This document shows positions 19,848-27,910 of a stretch of DNA of 64,000 nucleotides, piece after piece. The translations under genes and the position numbers were made by a program. Under the pieces are notes generated by a model. It did no database searches. It saw only the letters and a list, made by a program, of their open reading frames with translations, and was not told the DNA's origin. Where the stretch lies: NCBI RefSeq assembly GCF_009601025.1, contig NZ_WIVE01000001.1:124001-188000 (forward strand), in the 5' to 3' direction. The DNA comes from Roseospira navarrensis (lineage in GTDB: Bacteria > Pseudomonadota > Alphaproteobacteria > Rhodospirillales > Rhodospirillaceae). The stretch's first letter is position 1, and every line of letters begins with the position of its first letter.

Positions 19848-20351
19848 ATGAGCGACACGCCCCCCGTCACCCCCACCGTCACATTGGACATGTTGAAGGC
19901 GGCCTTCGCCATGCGCGCCGAGGCCTATGCCCGGATGTACGACGTGCTGTCGGAGGAGTTCGGCCCCGAACGCGCCGTCGAGCTGATCGGCCGGGCCACC
20001 CGCCGCATGGGCGAGCAGATGGGCGAACGCTTCAAGGGCCTCGGCCCGGACGATCTGGCTGGGCTGAAGGATGCCTTCCTGGGCGGCATTCCGTGCGGCG
20101 AAGAGATGTTCGCCCCCGAGGTCCGCCGCTGCGACGACGAGATGCTGGAGATCAAGTTCCACCGCTGCCCCCTGAAGGACGTGTGGGTGGCCAACGGCCG
20201 CAGCGACACGGATGTGCGCGACCTGTGCCGCGCCGCCGGGGCCATCGACGGCGGCCTGTTCACCACCGCCGGGTTCACCTTCCTGGGCGAGACCTGGCGG
20301 CCCGGCGAGACCGGCTGCTGCCTGCTGCGGGTGGCCCCGGGCGGCGCGTGA
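19848..20351 (+). CDS. L-2-amino-thiazoline-4-carboxylic acid hydrolase-like protein
   Basis: A 167-residue soluble protein resembling the ATC hydrolase family (Pfam ATC_hydrolase), named for ring opening of 2-aminothiazoline-4-carboxylate to S-carbamoyl-cysteine. Visible family-like features are an N-terminal helical part (MRAEAYARMYDVLSEEFGPE) and a C-terminal part with spaced cysteines: IPCGEEMFAPEVRRCDDEML, FHRCPLKDVW, VRDLCRAAGAIDGGLF, ending in FTFLGETWRPGETGCCLLRV. Most members have untested substrates. It lies between the oxidase and the Liv-type binding protein, so it may act on the imported compound. The ATG follows CCGGAGACG. Confidence 0.6.
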   Translation: MSDTPPVTPTVTLDMLKAAFAMRAEAYARMYDVLSEEFGPERAVELIGRATRRMGEQMGERFKGLGPDDLAGLKDAFLGGIPCGEEMFAPEVRRCDDEMLEIKFHRCPLKDVWVANGRSDTDVRDLCRAAGAIDGGLFTTAGFTFLGETWRPGETGCCLLRVAPGGA

Positions 20352-20357
20352 CGCGCG

Positions 20358-20411
20358 GCCCCCGACCCCCGACCCACGACCCCCGACCCCAGACCCCCGA
20401 CCACGACACCA
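20358..20411. repeat. Short degenerate CCCCCGA tandem repeat
   Basis: About seven imperfect copies of a (C)CCCCGAC/CCCACGAC-type unit run between the ATC-hydrolase-like stop and the binding-protein ribosome-binding site. Such a low-complexity tract may vary in length between strains by slippage. It is too far from the start codon to shift the reading frame and could only alter spacing in the leader. Confidence 0.6.
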
Positions 20412-20438
20412 GACATCACAGGGACGGAGAGACACACC

Positions 20439-21578
20439 ATGACGAGCGTGACGGGAATCACCCGCAGAACCGCCCTCGGCCTCGCCCTGGGCACCGGCCT
20501 CGTGATCGGCGGCGCCGCCGGCGCCTGGGCGCAGGAGGACCCGGTCGTCATCGGCTATCAACTGCCGCTGACCGGCAACACCGCGCAGTACGGCCAGGAC
20601 TTCAAGACCGCCGCCGAGATCGCGCTGGAGGACTTCAACGCCTCCGGCCGCCTGCCGGTGCCGGTGGAGATCATCTTCGAGGACTCCCGCTCCGACGCCA
20701 AGGAGGGGGTCAACATCGCCCGCAAGTTCGTGGACAACGACGACATCGTGGCCGTCCTGGGCGACTTCACCTCGACCGTGTCCATGGCCGCCGCCCAGGT
20801 CTACAAGCAGGCCGGCATGCCGCAGCTCAGCCAGACGGCGTCGCATCCGGACTACGCCAGGATCTCCCCCTACCAGTTCCGCAACATCACCACCCAGGCC
20901 CAGGAAGGCGAGGTCAACGCCAACTGGCTGTGGGAGCGCGGCTTCCGCAAGGTCGCGGTGATCGCCGAGCAGACCGACTGGGGCCAGGCGGTGGTGCAGG
21001 GCTTCACCGCGCCGTTCGAAGAAATGGGCGGCGAGATCGTCTATTCCGAGTTCTTCAACCGGGGCCTGCCGGACTTCCGCTCGATCATCACCAAGATCCA
21101 GCGGGCCGAGCCGGACGCCATTTACACCGGCCTGTTCTACGAGGACGGCGCGCAGTTCCTGAAGCAGATGGAACAGCTCGGCGCGGACATCCCGGTGCAT
21201 TCCACCTCGGCCGCCTACAACCAGAAGCTGGTCGAGCTGGCCGGTCCGGCGGCCGATGACCTGTACCTGACGGCCACCTTCCTGCCCACCAGCGAGGGCG
21301 AGCACGTCCAGGAGTTCGTTGCCGCCTGGAAGGCCGCCCGGGACGGCCAGGAGCCCGGTCAGTTCCCGGCGCAGGCCTATGACGCGGTGAACATCATGCT
21401 CGACGCCGTGGTGCGCGCGTGGCCGGACGTGACCCGCGAGTCCATGCGCGAGGCGCTGGCGGCGACCGAGGACTTCCCGGGGGTGACCGGCGTGACCTCG
21501 TTCGACGAGGACGGCGAGCCCGAAAAGCAGATGACCCGCGCCCGCATCGTGGACGGCGTGTTTGTGGAAGTGCAGTAA
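20439..21578 (+). CDS. Branched-chain amino acid-type ABC transporter substrate-binding protein
   Basis: A 379-residue periplasmic type I binding protein (LivK/Peripla_BP_6). The signal peptide contains ITRRTALGLALG, which resembles a Tat signal, and ends at GAWAQ (about residue 32). The mature start EDPVVIGYQLPLTGNTAQYGQD, the AVLGDFTSTVSMAAAQVY loop and the FRNITTQ and DWGQAVVQGF segments are family features. The ligand may be a branched-chain amino acid, amide or related nitrogen compound; sequence alone does not tell. It is followed by a GC hairpin and a REP-like repeat before livH. Confidence 0.92.
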   Translation: MTSVTGITRRTALGLALGTGLVIGGAAGAWAQEDPVVIGYQLPLTGNTAQYGQDFKTAAEIALEDFNASGRLPVPVEIIFEDSRSDAKEGVNIARKFVDNDDIVAVLGDFTSTVSMAAAQVYKQAGMPQLSQTASHPDYARISPYQFRNITTQAQEGEVNANWLWERGFRKVAVIAEQTDWGQAVVQGFTAPFEEMGGEIVYSEFFNRGLPDFRSIITKIQRAEPDAIYTGLFYEDGAQFLKQMEQLGADIPVHSTSAAYNQKLVELAGPAADDLYLTATFLPTSEGEHVQEFVAAWKAARDGQEPGQFPAQAYDAVNIMLDAVVRAWPDVTRESMREALAATEDFPGVTGVTSFDEDGEPEKQMTRARIVDGVFVEVQ

Positions 21579-21607
21579 CGAGGCCAAGGAACGCGGCCAA
21601 GGAACGC

Positions 21608-21637
21608 GGGACGCGGCCGCAGGCGCGGCCGCGTCCC
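21608..21637. terminator. GC-rich hairpin after the Liv binding-protein gene
   Basis: A 13-bp perfect stem, GGGACGCGGCCGC (21608-21620) against GCGGCCGCGTCCC (21625-21637), with an AGGC loop. It begins 30 bp after the stop codon. It lacks a T-run, so it may act as a 3'-end protector or partial terminator rather than a full intrinsic terminator. Confidence 0.6.
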
Positions 21638-21663
21638 GGTGCCGCCGCCGTCAGAGCGTGCCT

Positions 21664-21757
21664 CCCGAGATCCCTCGGCGCGCTTTGCGCGCTCGGGATG
21701 ACGAATAAAAATAGAGGATGTCATCCTGACGGAGCGAAGCGACGGACGGATCTCGGG
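21664..21757. repeat. REP-like palindromic repeat, copy C
   Basis: Same family as 8688-8780: it starts CCCGAGATCCCTCGG and ends CGGACGGATCTCGGG, with CTCGGGATGAC and GTCATCCTGACGGAGC inside. The central loop ATAAAAATAG is A/T-rich, as in copies B and D. It lies between the Liv binding-protein gene and livH. Confidence 0.9.
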
Positions 21758-21830
21758 CAGGAGTCTCCGACCGTTTGCAATTGACCCCGTCACCCTGGTT
21801 TCCCTTCAGCGTCTCTGGACCCAACCGCCC

Positions 21831-22742
21831 ATGGATCCCTATTACGTTCAGCAATTGGCCATCGGGCTGTCGCTCGGCATGATCTACGCCCTGATGGCGA
21901 TCGGCTTCACGCTGATCTTCGGCGTGCTCAACGTGGTCAACTTCGCCCACGGCGAGGTCTATTCCATCGGCGCGTTCGCCGGTCTGCTGCTGATAACCGC
22001 CTTCGGGCCGCCGCTGCTGGCGGTGTTCCTGTTGGTGCTGGCGGTGGGCGCGGCGACGGGCTTCGGGCTGGAGCGGCTGGCCTTCCGCCCGTTCCGGCGC
22101 TTCTCCGACGAGGCCTCGCTGAAGTCGCGGGCCATGCGCGAAGCGACGCTGATGTCCTCGCTGGCGCTATCCATCTTCACCCGCGAGGCCATGGAGCTGG
22201 TGTTCGGCTCCGAGTTCCAGACCGTGCCCCTGGATTACCTCATCAACGAGCCGATCGCCCTGGGGCCGGTGACCATCGTGACCGGCGACATCATCATCTT
22301 CGTCGCCGCCGCCGTCATGCTGGGCGGGCTGCAGTATCTGCTGACCCGCACCGCGACCGGACGGGCGATCCGGGCGGTGTCGAACAATCCGCTCGGCGCG
22401 AAGTACGTGGGCATCAACACCAACCGCACCATCGTTCTGACCTTCGTCATCGGCTCCATGATGGGCGCGCTGGCGGGCATCATGGTGGGGCTGTACTACG
22501 GGGCCATCTTCCCGGCCATGGGGTTCACCCCCGCCGTCAAGGCGTTCGTGGCCATGGTGATGGGCGGGCTGTCCTCGATCCCGGGGGCGGTGATCTGTGC
22601 CCTCATCATCGGCGTGTCCGAGAGTCTGGCCACCACCTTCGTTTCGTCCGTGTGGGCCGACATGGTGGCCTACAGTTTCCTTCTGCTCACCCTGGTGCTG
22701 TTCCCCCAGGGCCTGTTCGGAAAGGGCCGCGACCGTGTCTGA
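21831..22742 (+). CDS. livH: Branched-chain amino acid-type ABC permease LivH
   Basis: A 303-residue permease with about eight helices. Starts MDPYYVQQLAIGLSLGMIYA and contains FTLIFGVLNVVNFAHGEVYS, the conserved LivH N-terminal signature. The region KYVGINTNRTIVLTFVIGSM and the cytoplasmic loop AFVAMVMGGLSSIPGAVICA match LivH contacts with the ATPases. It overlaps livM by eight bases. It works with LivM, LivG and LivF encoded immediately downstream and the binding protein at 20439. Confidence 0.95.
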   Translation: MDPYYVQQLAIGLSLGMIYALMAIGFTLIFGVLNVVNFAHGEVYSIGAFAGLLLITAFGPPLLAVFLLVLAVGAATGFGLERLAFRPFRRFSDEASLKSRAMREATLMSSLALSIFTREAMELVFGSEFQTVPLDYLINEPIALGPVTIVTGDIIIFVAAAVMLGGLQYLLTRTATGRAIRAVSNNPLGAKYVGINTNRTIVLTFVIGSMMGALAGIMVGLYYGAIFPAMGFTPAVKAFVAMVMGGLSSIPGAVICALIIGVSESLATTFVSSVWADMVAYSFLLLTLVLFPQGLFGKGRDRV

Positions 22743-23784
22743 GACCGACACCGTGACCGATCGCCCGGCGTCCGCCCCGAAGGCCCGCGCCCGGGCGAGG
22801 CTGCTGCAGGGCGGCATCCTGCTGCTGCTGTTCGCGCTGCTGCCGGCGGTGCTGGTGTGGTTCGACCGCGGCTACTTCTATCAATTGGCCATGCTGGCGC
22901 TGATCTTCGTGCTGCTGGCCGGCTCGCTGCATCTGGTGACGGGCGTCGCCGGGCTGCTGCACCTGGGGCACGCGGCGTTCTATGGGGTGGGGGCCTATAT
23001 CGCCGGACTGCTGGCGGCGGACCACGGCATCGGCTTCACCATCGGGCTGCCGCTGGCCGGTCTGGGGGCGGCCGCCATCGCCTTTCTGGTGGCGCTGCCC
23101 ACCATGCGGCTGGTGAGCATCTATTTCGCCGTGGCGACCCTGGCCATCGGGCAAATGCTGTTCCTGGTCATGCAGAACTGGGTGGCGGTCACCAAGGGAC
23201 CCAACGGCGTGATCCTGTTCGGCGGCATCGACCTGTTCGGCCTGGAGATCGGCTCGCGCCTGGGGATCTATTACGTGGTGGCGGTGGTGGTGGCGGTGTC
23301 CATCTGGGTGATCCACCGCCTGACGGACTCCTATTACGGCAACGCCCTGCGCAGCCTGCGCGAGGACGACCAGTGCGCCGGGGCCATGGGGCTGGACACC
23401 GTGCGCCTGAAGATGGAGGCATTCACCATCGCCTCGTTCTTCGCCGGCATCGCCGGGGCGCTGTGGGCCTATACGACCGGCTACATCTCGCCGGTGGACT
23501 TCGACTTTTTCGAATCCATCCTGATCCTGGCCATGGTGGTCGTGGGCGGCCTGGGCAGCCTGCCCGGGGCCATCCTGGGGGCGCTGCTGCTGATCCTGCT
23601 GCCGGAGGTGCTGCGCGACGTGGGCGATGTGCGCAACATGCTGGTCGGTCTGGTCATGTTCCTGTCCATCCTGTTCCTGCCCAAGGGCCTGTTCGGCGAG
23701 GTGCCGGCGCTGGCCCTGATGCGCCGCCACTTCGACGCGGCGTGGCCGGGCGCGGGCGAGCGGCGGGTGGGGTGGCGCGGATGA
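22735..23784 (+). CDS. livM: Branched-chain amino acid-type ABC permease LivM
   Basis: A 349-residue second permease. The GTG at 22735 starts eight bases before the livH stop, giving a soluble N-terminus VSETDTVTDRPASAPKARAR before the first helix. Conserved LivM segments are GVAGLLHLGHAAFYGVGAYI, RLVSIYFAVATLAIGQMLF, SLREDDQCAGAMGLDTVRLK (cytoplasmic ATPase-contact loop) and AMVVVGGLGSLPGAILGALL. The stop overlaps the livG start (ATGA), so the four membrane and ATPase genes form one coupled unit. Confidence 0.94.
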   Translation: MSETDTVTDRPASAPKARARARLLQGGILLLLFALLPAVLVWFDRGYFYQLAMLALIFVLLAGSLHLVTGVAGLLHLGHAAFYGVGAYIAGLLAADHGIGFTIGLPLAGLGAAAIAFLVALPTMRLVSIYFAVATLAIGQMLFLVMQNWVAVTKGPNGVILFGGIDLFGLEIGSRLGIYYVVAVVVAVSIWVIHRLTDSYYGNALRSLREDDQCAGAMGLDTVRLKMEAFTIASFFAGIAGALWAYTTGYISPVDFDFFESILILAMVVVGGLGSLPGAILGALLLILLPEVLRDVGDVRNMLVGLVMFLSILFLPKGLFGEVPALALMRRHFDAAWPGAGERRVGWRG

Positions 23785-24539
23785 CGGCGGCGCTGCTGGA
23801 GATCGAGGAGGCCACCCGCCGCTTCGGCGGGCTGGTGGCGGTCAACGAGGTCTCGACCCACGTGGCGGAGGGCGAGCTGGTCGGCCTGATCGGCCCCAAC
23901 GGGGCCGGCAAGACCACGCTGTTCAACCTGATCTCGGGCTTCACGCCGCTGACCAGCGGCCGGGTGCGCTATCGGGGGCGGGACATCACCGGCCTGAAAT
24001 CGCACCAGATCGGCCGCCTTGGCATCGCCCGCACGTTCCAGAACCTGCGCGTGTTCCCCAACATGAGCGTGTTCGACAACGTCTCGGTGGGGGCGACGGG
24101 CGCGGTCGGGCTGCCGTTCTTCCGGGCCGTGGCCGGCGGGCGGCGGCGGTCCGACGCGATCTCGCGGCGCAGTCTGGCGGCGCTGGAGCGGGTCGGGCTG
24201 GTCGCCCAGGCCGACGATCTGGCCGCCAACCTGGCCTACGGCAAGCGCAAGTACCTGGAGATCGCTCGCGCGCTCGCCATGCACCCCGACCTGTTGATTC
24301 TGGACGAGCCGGCGGCGGGCCTGAACGAGTCCGAGACCGCCGAACTGGCCGCCTTCATCCGCTCGCTCCGGGACGAGGGCCTGACCGTCATGCTGGTCGA
24401 GCACGACATGGCCCTGGTCATGAGCATCTGCGAGCGGGTGGTGGTGCTGGCCTCGGGCCAGAAGATCGCCGACGCCCCGCCCGACGCCGTGCGCCGCGAT
24501 CCGGCCGTGCTGGAAGCCTATCTGGGAGTGGACGAATGA
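23781..24539 (+). CDS. livG: Branched-chain amino acid-type ABC ATPase LivG
   Basis: A 252-residue ATPase. Walker A GPNGAGKTT, Q-loop RTFQNLRVFPNMSV, signature LAYGKRKYLEIARAL (the Y/K-for-S/Q form usual in LivG), Walker B LLILDEPAAGLN and switch His in MLVEHDMALV. ATG at 23781 overlaps the livM stop. Its own stop overlaps the livF start. Confidence 0.95.
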   Translation: MTAALLEIEEATRRFGGLVAVNEVSTHVAEGELVGLIGPNGAGKTTLFNLISGFTPLTSGRVRYRGRDITGLKSHQIGRLGIARTFQNLRVFPNMSVFDNVSVGATGAVGLPFFRAVAGGRRRSDAISRRSLAALERVGLVAQADDLAANLAYGKRKYLEIARALAMHPDLLILDEPAAGLNESETAELAAFIRSLRDEGLTVMLVEHDMALVMSICERVVVLASGQKIADAPPDAVRRDPAVLEAYLGVDE

Positions 24540-25249
24540 CACCGATCCTGGAGATCGATGGCGTCGGCCTGCGCATCGGCGTCCAGGACATCCTGCGCGA
24601 TGTCTCCCTTCGCCTGCCCCAGGGCGGCATCGTTGCCATCCTGGGGTCGAACGGGGTGGGCAAGACCAGCCTGATGCGCACCATTTCCGGGGTCTATCAG
24701 GCCACGTCCGGGGCCATCCGGCACCAGGGCGAGGACATCACCCGCCTGCAAAGCCACGAGATCGTCGCGCGCGGCATCCTGCAGGCGCCGGAGGGGCGGC
24801 AGATCTTCTCCAACATGACGGTGCGCGAGAACCTGGTGATCGGCGGCGGGCCGCACGGGCTGGCGGAGCTGGACCACGTGGTCTCGCTGTTTCCCGCCCT
24901 GGGGGAGCGCCTGTCGCAGGGCGCGGGCTCGCTGTCGGGCGGGGAACAGCAGATGCTCTGCATCGGCCGGGCGCTGATGCGCAAGCCCTCGGTGCTGCTG
25001 CTGGACGAGCCGTCGCTGGGGCTGGCGCCCAAGCTGGTGCGGTTCATCTTCGACCTGATCGAGCGCATCCGCTCGGAGGGCTATTCCGTGCTGATCGTGG
25101 AGCAGAACGCCAAGGCCGCGCTCAGGGTGGCCGACACGGCCTCGGTCATCGAGGGCGGGCGGATCGTGATCGAGGGGCCGGCGCGCGACCTGGCGGACGA
25201 CCCGCGCATCGCCGAAGCCTACCTCGGCGGTCACGTGCATGTTCCGTGA
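24536..25249 (+). CDS. livF: Branched-chain amino acid-type ABC ATPase LivF
   Basis: A 237-residue partner ATPase. Walker A GSNGVGKTS, Q-loop LQAPEGRQIFSNMTVRENL, signature LSGGEQQMLCIGRAL, Walker B VLLLDEPSLGLAPKLV and the LivF-type IVEQNAKAALRVAD. It starts within the livG stop codon (ATGA). It is the last gene of the transporter; a REP-like repeat and the atp promoter follow. Confidence 0.95.
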   Translation: MTPILEIDGVGLRIGVQDILRDVSLRLPQGGIVAILGSNGVGKTSLMRTISGVYQATSGAIRHQGEDITRLQSHEIVARGILQAPEGRQIFSNMTVRENLVIGGGPHGLAELDHVVSLFPALGERLSQGAGSLSGGEQQMLCIGRALMRKPSVLLLDEPSLGLAPKLVRFIFDLIERIRSEGYSVLIVEQNAKAALRVADTASVIEGGRIVIEGPARDLADDPRIAEAYLGGHVHVP

Positions 25250-25317
25250 TCCCGTCCGCGCGCGGCGGCCAGGGCTCGGAATCCAGATGACAAGGGTGTC
25301 ATGGTTCGTGCCTCATC

Positions 25318-25467
25318 ACGAGATTCCTCGCGCCTTTAGGGTGCTCAGGATGCCAATATCTATTAAAAGTGCGTCATCCTGAGGGAGCCCCCGCGACCAT
25401 CGGTCCGATGGTCGCGCTCCTTTGCGGCGATGCGAAGCGTCGCCGGGGGCGATCGAAGGATCTCGGG
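25318..25467. repeat. REP-like palindromic repeat, copy D, with a nested hairpin insertion
   Basis: It keeps the CGAGATTCCTCG start, GCTCAGGATG, GTCATCCTGAGGGAGC and the terminal CGAAGGATCTCGGG of the other copies. Its right half is enlarged by an extra hairpin, GCGACCATCGG/CCGATGGTCGC (about 25391-25413), and a GGCGATGC/GCGTCGCC stem. It sits in the 395-bp region between livF and atpI; apart from this element and the promoter nothing else was recognised there. Confidence 0.8.
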
Positions 25468-25541
25468 ATGTGGGTTCGACCCCAACGGCGTCACAGAACG
25501 GTAATCCGGGTTCGGAGCCCGGCGCGCGGCGGTGGGCATGC

Positions 25542-25570
25542 TTGACAGGATTTTGCCTGCTCTCTATGGT
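25542..25570 (+). promoter_or_regulatory. Near-consensus sigma-70 promoter of the F0 ATP synthase operon
   Basis: A perfect -35 hexamer TTGACA (25542-25547), a 17-bp spacer, and a -10 hexamer TATGGT (25565-25570, four of six matching TATAAT). Transcription would start near 25577, about 68 bp before the atpI GTG. It is the best vegetative promoter in the window, fitting a strongly expressed operon. Confidence 0.75.
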
Positions 25571-25644
25571 GCCCGCGCTTCCGGCCCCGCCGAGCGCCCG
25601 CGCGGCGTGGCGAGGGTTGGTTTTTTTTGCCAGGGGCGGTTTCG

Positions 25645-26049
25645 GTGACCGACGACCGCGAACAACGCCAGGCCCTGAACGACCTTGAGGCGCGTATTCG
25701 CGCGGCCCGGGGTCCGAAGGCGGCGGGTGCCAGGGGCTCCGGCGCTGACGAGGATGCCGAGGCCGACGACGGCCCCGGGCGCGGGGCCGGCATCGGGCTC
25801 GGCATGCGGATCGGCGTCGAGATGGTCGCGACCCTGGCCGTCGGCGGCGGGATCGGGTACATGCTCGACCTCTGGGCGGGCACCGCGCCGCTGCTGATGG
25901 TGGTGTTTCTGTTCCTTGGCGGAGCCGCCGGGGTCAGCAACGTCTACCGGGTGGTGAAGGGGCTCGACGAGGGCGTTGGCCTGGGCCGCGCGATCGAGGC
26001 GAAGAAGCGCCAGGACGCGACCCGCGACGATGGGTCCTCTGGCGCATGA
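25645..26049 (+). CDS. atpI: ATP synthase protein I (AtpI family)
   Basis: A 134-residue protein. A charged N-terminus (TDDREQRQALNDLEARIRAA) with an acidic linker is followed by two hydrophobic helices: IGVEMVATLAVGGGIGYMLD and LLMVVFLFLGGAAGVSNVYR. This matches the alphaproteobacterial AtpI form, an assembly factor or Mg2+-related helper for the c-ring that is not a structural subunit. GTG start at 25645, with GGGGCGG upstream. First gene of the F0 operon. Confidence 0.9.
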   Translation: MTDDREQRQALNDLEARIRAARGPKAAGARGSGADEDAEADDGPGRGAGIGLGMRIGVEMVATLAVGGGIGYMLDLWAGTAPLLMVVFLFLGGAAGVSNVYRVVKGLDEGVGLGRAIEAKKRQDATRDDGSSGA

Positions 26050-26120
26050 GGCCGGCCGGCCCGCGGTGTGTTCCGCGACGCCGGCCCGGAGTTGGACAGG
26101 ACGGATAGGGAAACAGCAAC

Positions 26121-26846
26121 GTGGCGAATCCGGTCGAACAGTTCCAGATCGAGCCGATCGTGCCCATCATCGTGGGACCCCTCGATCTGTCCTTCACCAA
26201 CTCGTCTCTGGCGATGGCCTTCGCCGTGGGCGCCTCGGCCCTGATCTTCTACGCCGGCACCCGGCGCCTGTCGCTGGTGCCCGGGCGGATGCAGTCCGTC
26301 GCCGAGATGATGTACGAATTCGTGGCCAACATGGTCCGGGACAATGTTGGCAAAGAGGGGATGAAGTACTTCCCCTTCATCTTTGCCCTGTTCCTGTTCG
26401 TGTTTTTCGGCAATATTCTGGGTATGGTACCCGGGAACTTCACGTTCACCTCGCACATCGCCGTGACCGGCGCGCTTGCGCTTGCGATCTTCATTGCGGT
26501 CACGATCATCGGCTTCATGCGCCACGGCCTCGGCTACCTGCGCATGTTCTTCCCGCGCGGGGCGCCGATCCTGACCGCCCCGATCCTGATCCCGATCGAG
26601 ATCATCTCCTATCTGTCGCGGCCCTTCAGCCTGTCGGTCCGACTGTTCGCCAACATGACGGTCGGTCACATCATGCTGAAGGTGCTGGCCGGGTTCGTGG
26701 TGGCGCTGGGCCTGGTCGGCGGTGTGGTGCCGCTGGTGGCCGTGATCGGGATCACCGTGCTGGAGTTCTTCATCGCCGCCCTGCAGGCCTATGTGTTCGT
26801 CATCCTGACCTGCATCTACCTCAACGACGCCATCCACATGCACTAG
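26121..26846 (+). CDS. atpB: F0F1 ATP synthase subunit a
   Basis: A 241-residue proton-channel subunit with the conserved helix LSRPFSLSVRLFANMTVGHI, which bears the essential Arg, and IAALQAYVFVILTCIYLND near the C-terminus. LVPGRMQSVAEMMYEFVANM is a usual N-terminal feature. Starts with GTG at 26121, 71 bp after atpI. With the c-ring it forms the proton half-channels in the inner membrane. Confidence 0.97.
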   Translation: MANPVEQFQIEPIVPIIVGPLDLSFTNSSLAMAFAVGASALIFYAGTRRLSLVPGRMQSVAEMMYEFVANMVRDNVGKEGMKYFPFIFALFLFVFFGNILGMVPGNFTFTSHIAVTGALALAIFIAVTIIGFMRHGLGYLRMFFPRGAPILTAPILIPIEIISYLSRPFSLSVRLFANMTVGHIMLKVLAGFVVALGLVGGVVPLVAVIGITVLEFFIAALQAYVFVILTCIYLNDAIHMH

Positions 26847-26940
26847 GCGCACGCCCGGGGCCGGGGCTGCCCGGCGCCGGGGGATGGCCGTGCGACCTCC
26901 GACTTACCTGATCCGCGTCAAACCAAGGGAACCTGGGAAC

Positions 26941-27165
26941 ATGGAAGCTGAAGCCGCGAAGATGATTGGTGCCGGTCTGGCCGCCATCGGCATGATTGGG
27001 TCCGGGATCGGTGTGGGTAACATCTGGTCCAGCCTGATCGCCACCGTGGGCCGCAACCCGGCCGCCAAGGCGAACGTCGAGCTGTACGGTTGGATCGGCT
27101 TCGCCGTGACCGAGGCCATCGCGCTGTTCGCCCTGGTGGTCGCGCTGATCGTCCTGTTCAGCTAG
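26941..27165 (+). CDS. atpE: F0F1 ATP synthase subunit c
   Basis: A 74-residue, two-helix proteolipid. Helix 1 has IGAGLAAIGMIGSGIGVGNI, the polar loop is GRNPAAK (37-43), and helix 2 has the proton-carrying Glu58 in GFAVTEAIALFAL. Length and Glu are typical of alphaproteobacterial c subunits; no Na+-binding pattern (Gln/Ser-Thr set) is seen, so it is an H+ enzyme. ATG at 26941 with AAGGGAAC upstream. A GC hairpin follows. Confidence 0.97.
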   Translation: MEAEAAKMIGAGLAAIGMIGSGIGVGNIWSSLIATVGRNPAAKANVELYGWIGFAVTEAIALFALVVALIVLFS

Positions 27166-27183
27166 GACCTGCGCCGGCGCGGA

Positions 27184-27205
27184 GGGGCGCCCCCCGGGGC
27201 GCCCC
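27184..27205. terminator. Hairpin between atpE and the b' gene
   Basis: GGGGCGCC against GGCGCCCC with a CCCGG-centred loop, 19 bp after the atpE stop and inside an unusually long 253-bp spacer for this operon. There is no T-tract. A partial terminator or 3'-end protector here would favour atpE transcript, useful for a subunit needed in about ten copies. This role is inference. Confidence 0.5.
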
Positions 27206-27418
27206 GGTCCCGCCGCCGTCCGTACCGCCTGCTGATCGAGGTCCGACCCCGGGCATCGCCCGCCGGGTTGGGGCTCGGGGACCGGACCGCCCTGCGCGCC
27301 GCACGCGACCGTGCCGTCGCCGTGGGCGGTTTTGCGCACCGGGTCCATCCGCGCGGACCGCCCCTTCTCGGGGCCCCGCCCGGAGTGAGGGACCCTCGAC
27401 CGACCGGAGTCCGTCAGG

Positions 27419-27910
27419 ATGCCGCAATTCGACCCATCCAGTTTCGCCTCCCAGATCTTCTGGCTGGCCGTTGCCTTCTTCGTCCTGTACCAGCTCGTCG
27501 TGAAGCTGGTCATGCCCGGCCTTGGCGGGGTGATGGAAAGCCGTCAGCGCACCATCGACGAGGATCTGGCTCGGGCCGCCGACCTGAAGGCCCGCACGGA
27601 CGCCGCCATCGAAAGCTATGAGGCCGCCCTCGCCGACGCGCGCGCCAAGGCGCAGGCCGTCCTGCGCGAGACCAACGAAGAGCTGGCCCGCGCCGCCGAC
27701 GCCCGCAACCGCGAGGTGTCGGACGCCCTGGCGCGGCGGATCGAGGACGGCGAGGCCCGCATTGCCGCCGCCCGTGCCGAGGCGCTGGAGGGTGTGCGCG
27801 ACGTGGCCGCCGACGTGGCCTCGGCCGTGACCGGCAAGCTCATGGGTGAGGCCGTGGACGAGACAGCCGCCCGCCAGTCCGTGGACGCCGTCATGCGGGA
27901 GGCCCGTTGA
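27419..27910 (+). CDS. atpX: F0F1 ATP synthase subunit b'
   Basis: A 163-residue peripheral-stalk subunit. One N-terminal transmembrane helix (QIFWLAVAFFVLYQLVVKLV) is followed by a long heptad-rich helix (about residues 40-150). The LGGVMESRQRTIDEDLARAA segment is characteristic of b/b' stalks. Split b and b' subunits are the rule in alphaproteobacteria and photosynthetic bacteria, where they form a heterodimer. The stop overlaps the atpF start. Confidence 0.93.
   Translation: MPQFDPSSFASQIFWLAVAFFVLYQLVVKLVMPGLGGVMESRQRTIDEDLARAADLKARTDAAIESYEAALADARAKAQAVLRETNEELARAADARNREVSDALARRIEDGEARIAAARAEALEGVRDVAADVASAVTGKLMGEAVDETAARQSVDAVMREAR

Noticed and set aside
18333-21587. 1084-residue minus-strand frame
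   Set aside because: Antisense to the FAD oxidase, ATC-hydrolase-like and binding-protein genes, with no recognisable domain; an effect of high GC at third codon positions.
25466-25500. Possible tRNA T-arm (GGGTTCGACCCC)
   Set aside because: The five-base T-stem does not pair beyond two bases, and no acceptor, D or anticodon arm lies around it.
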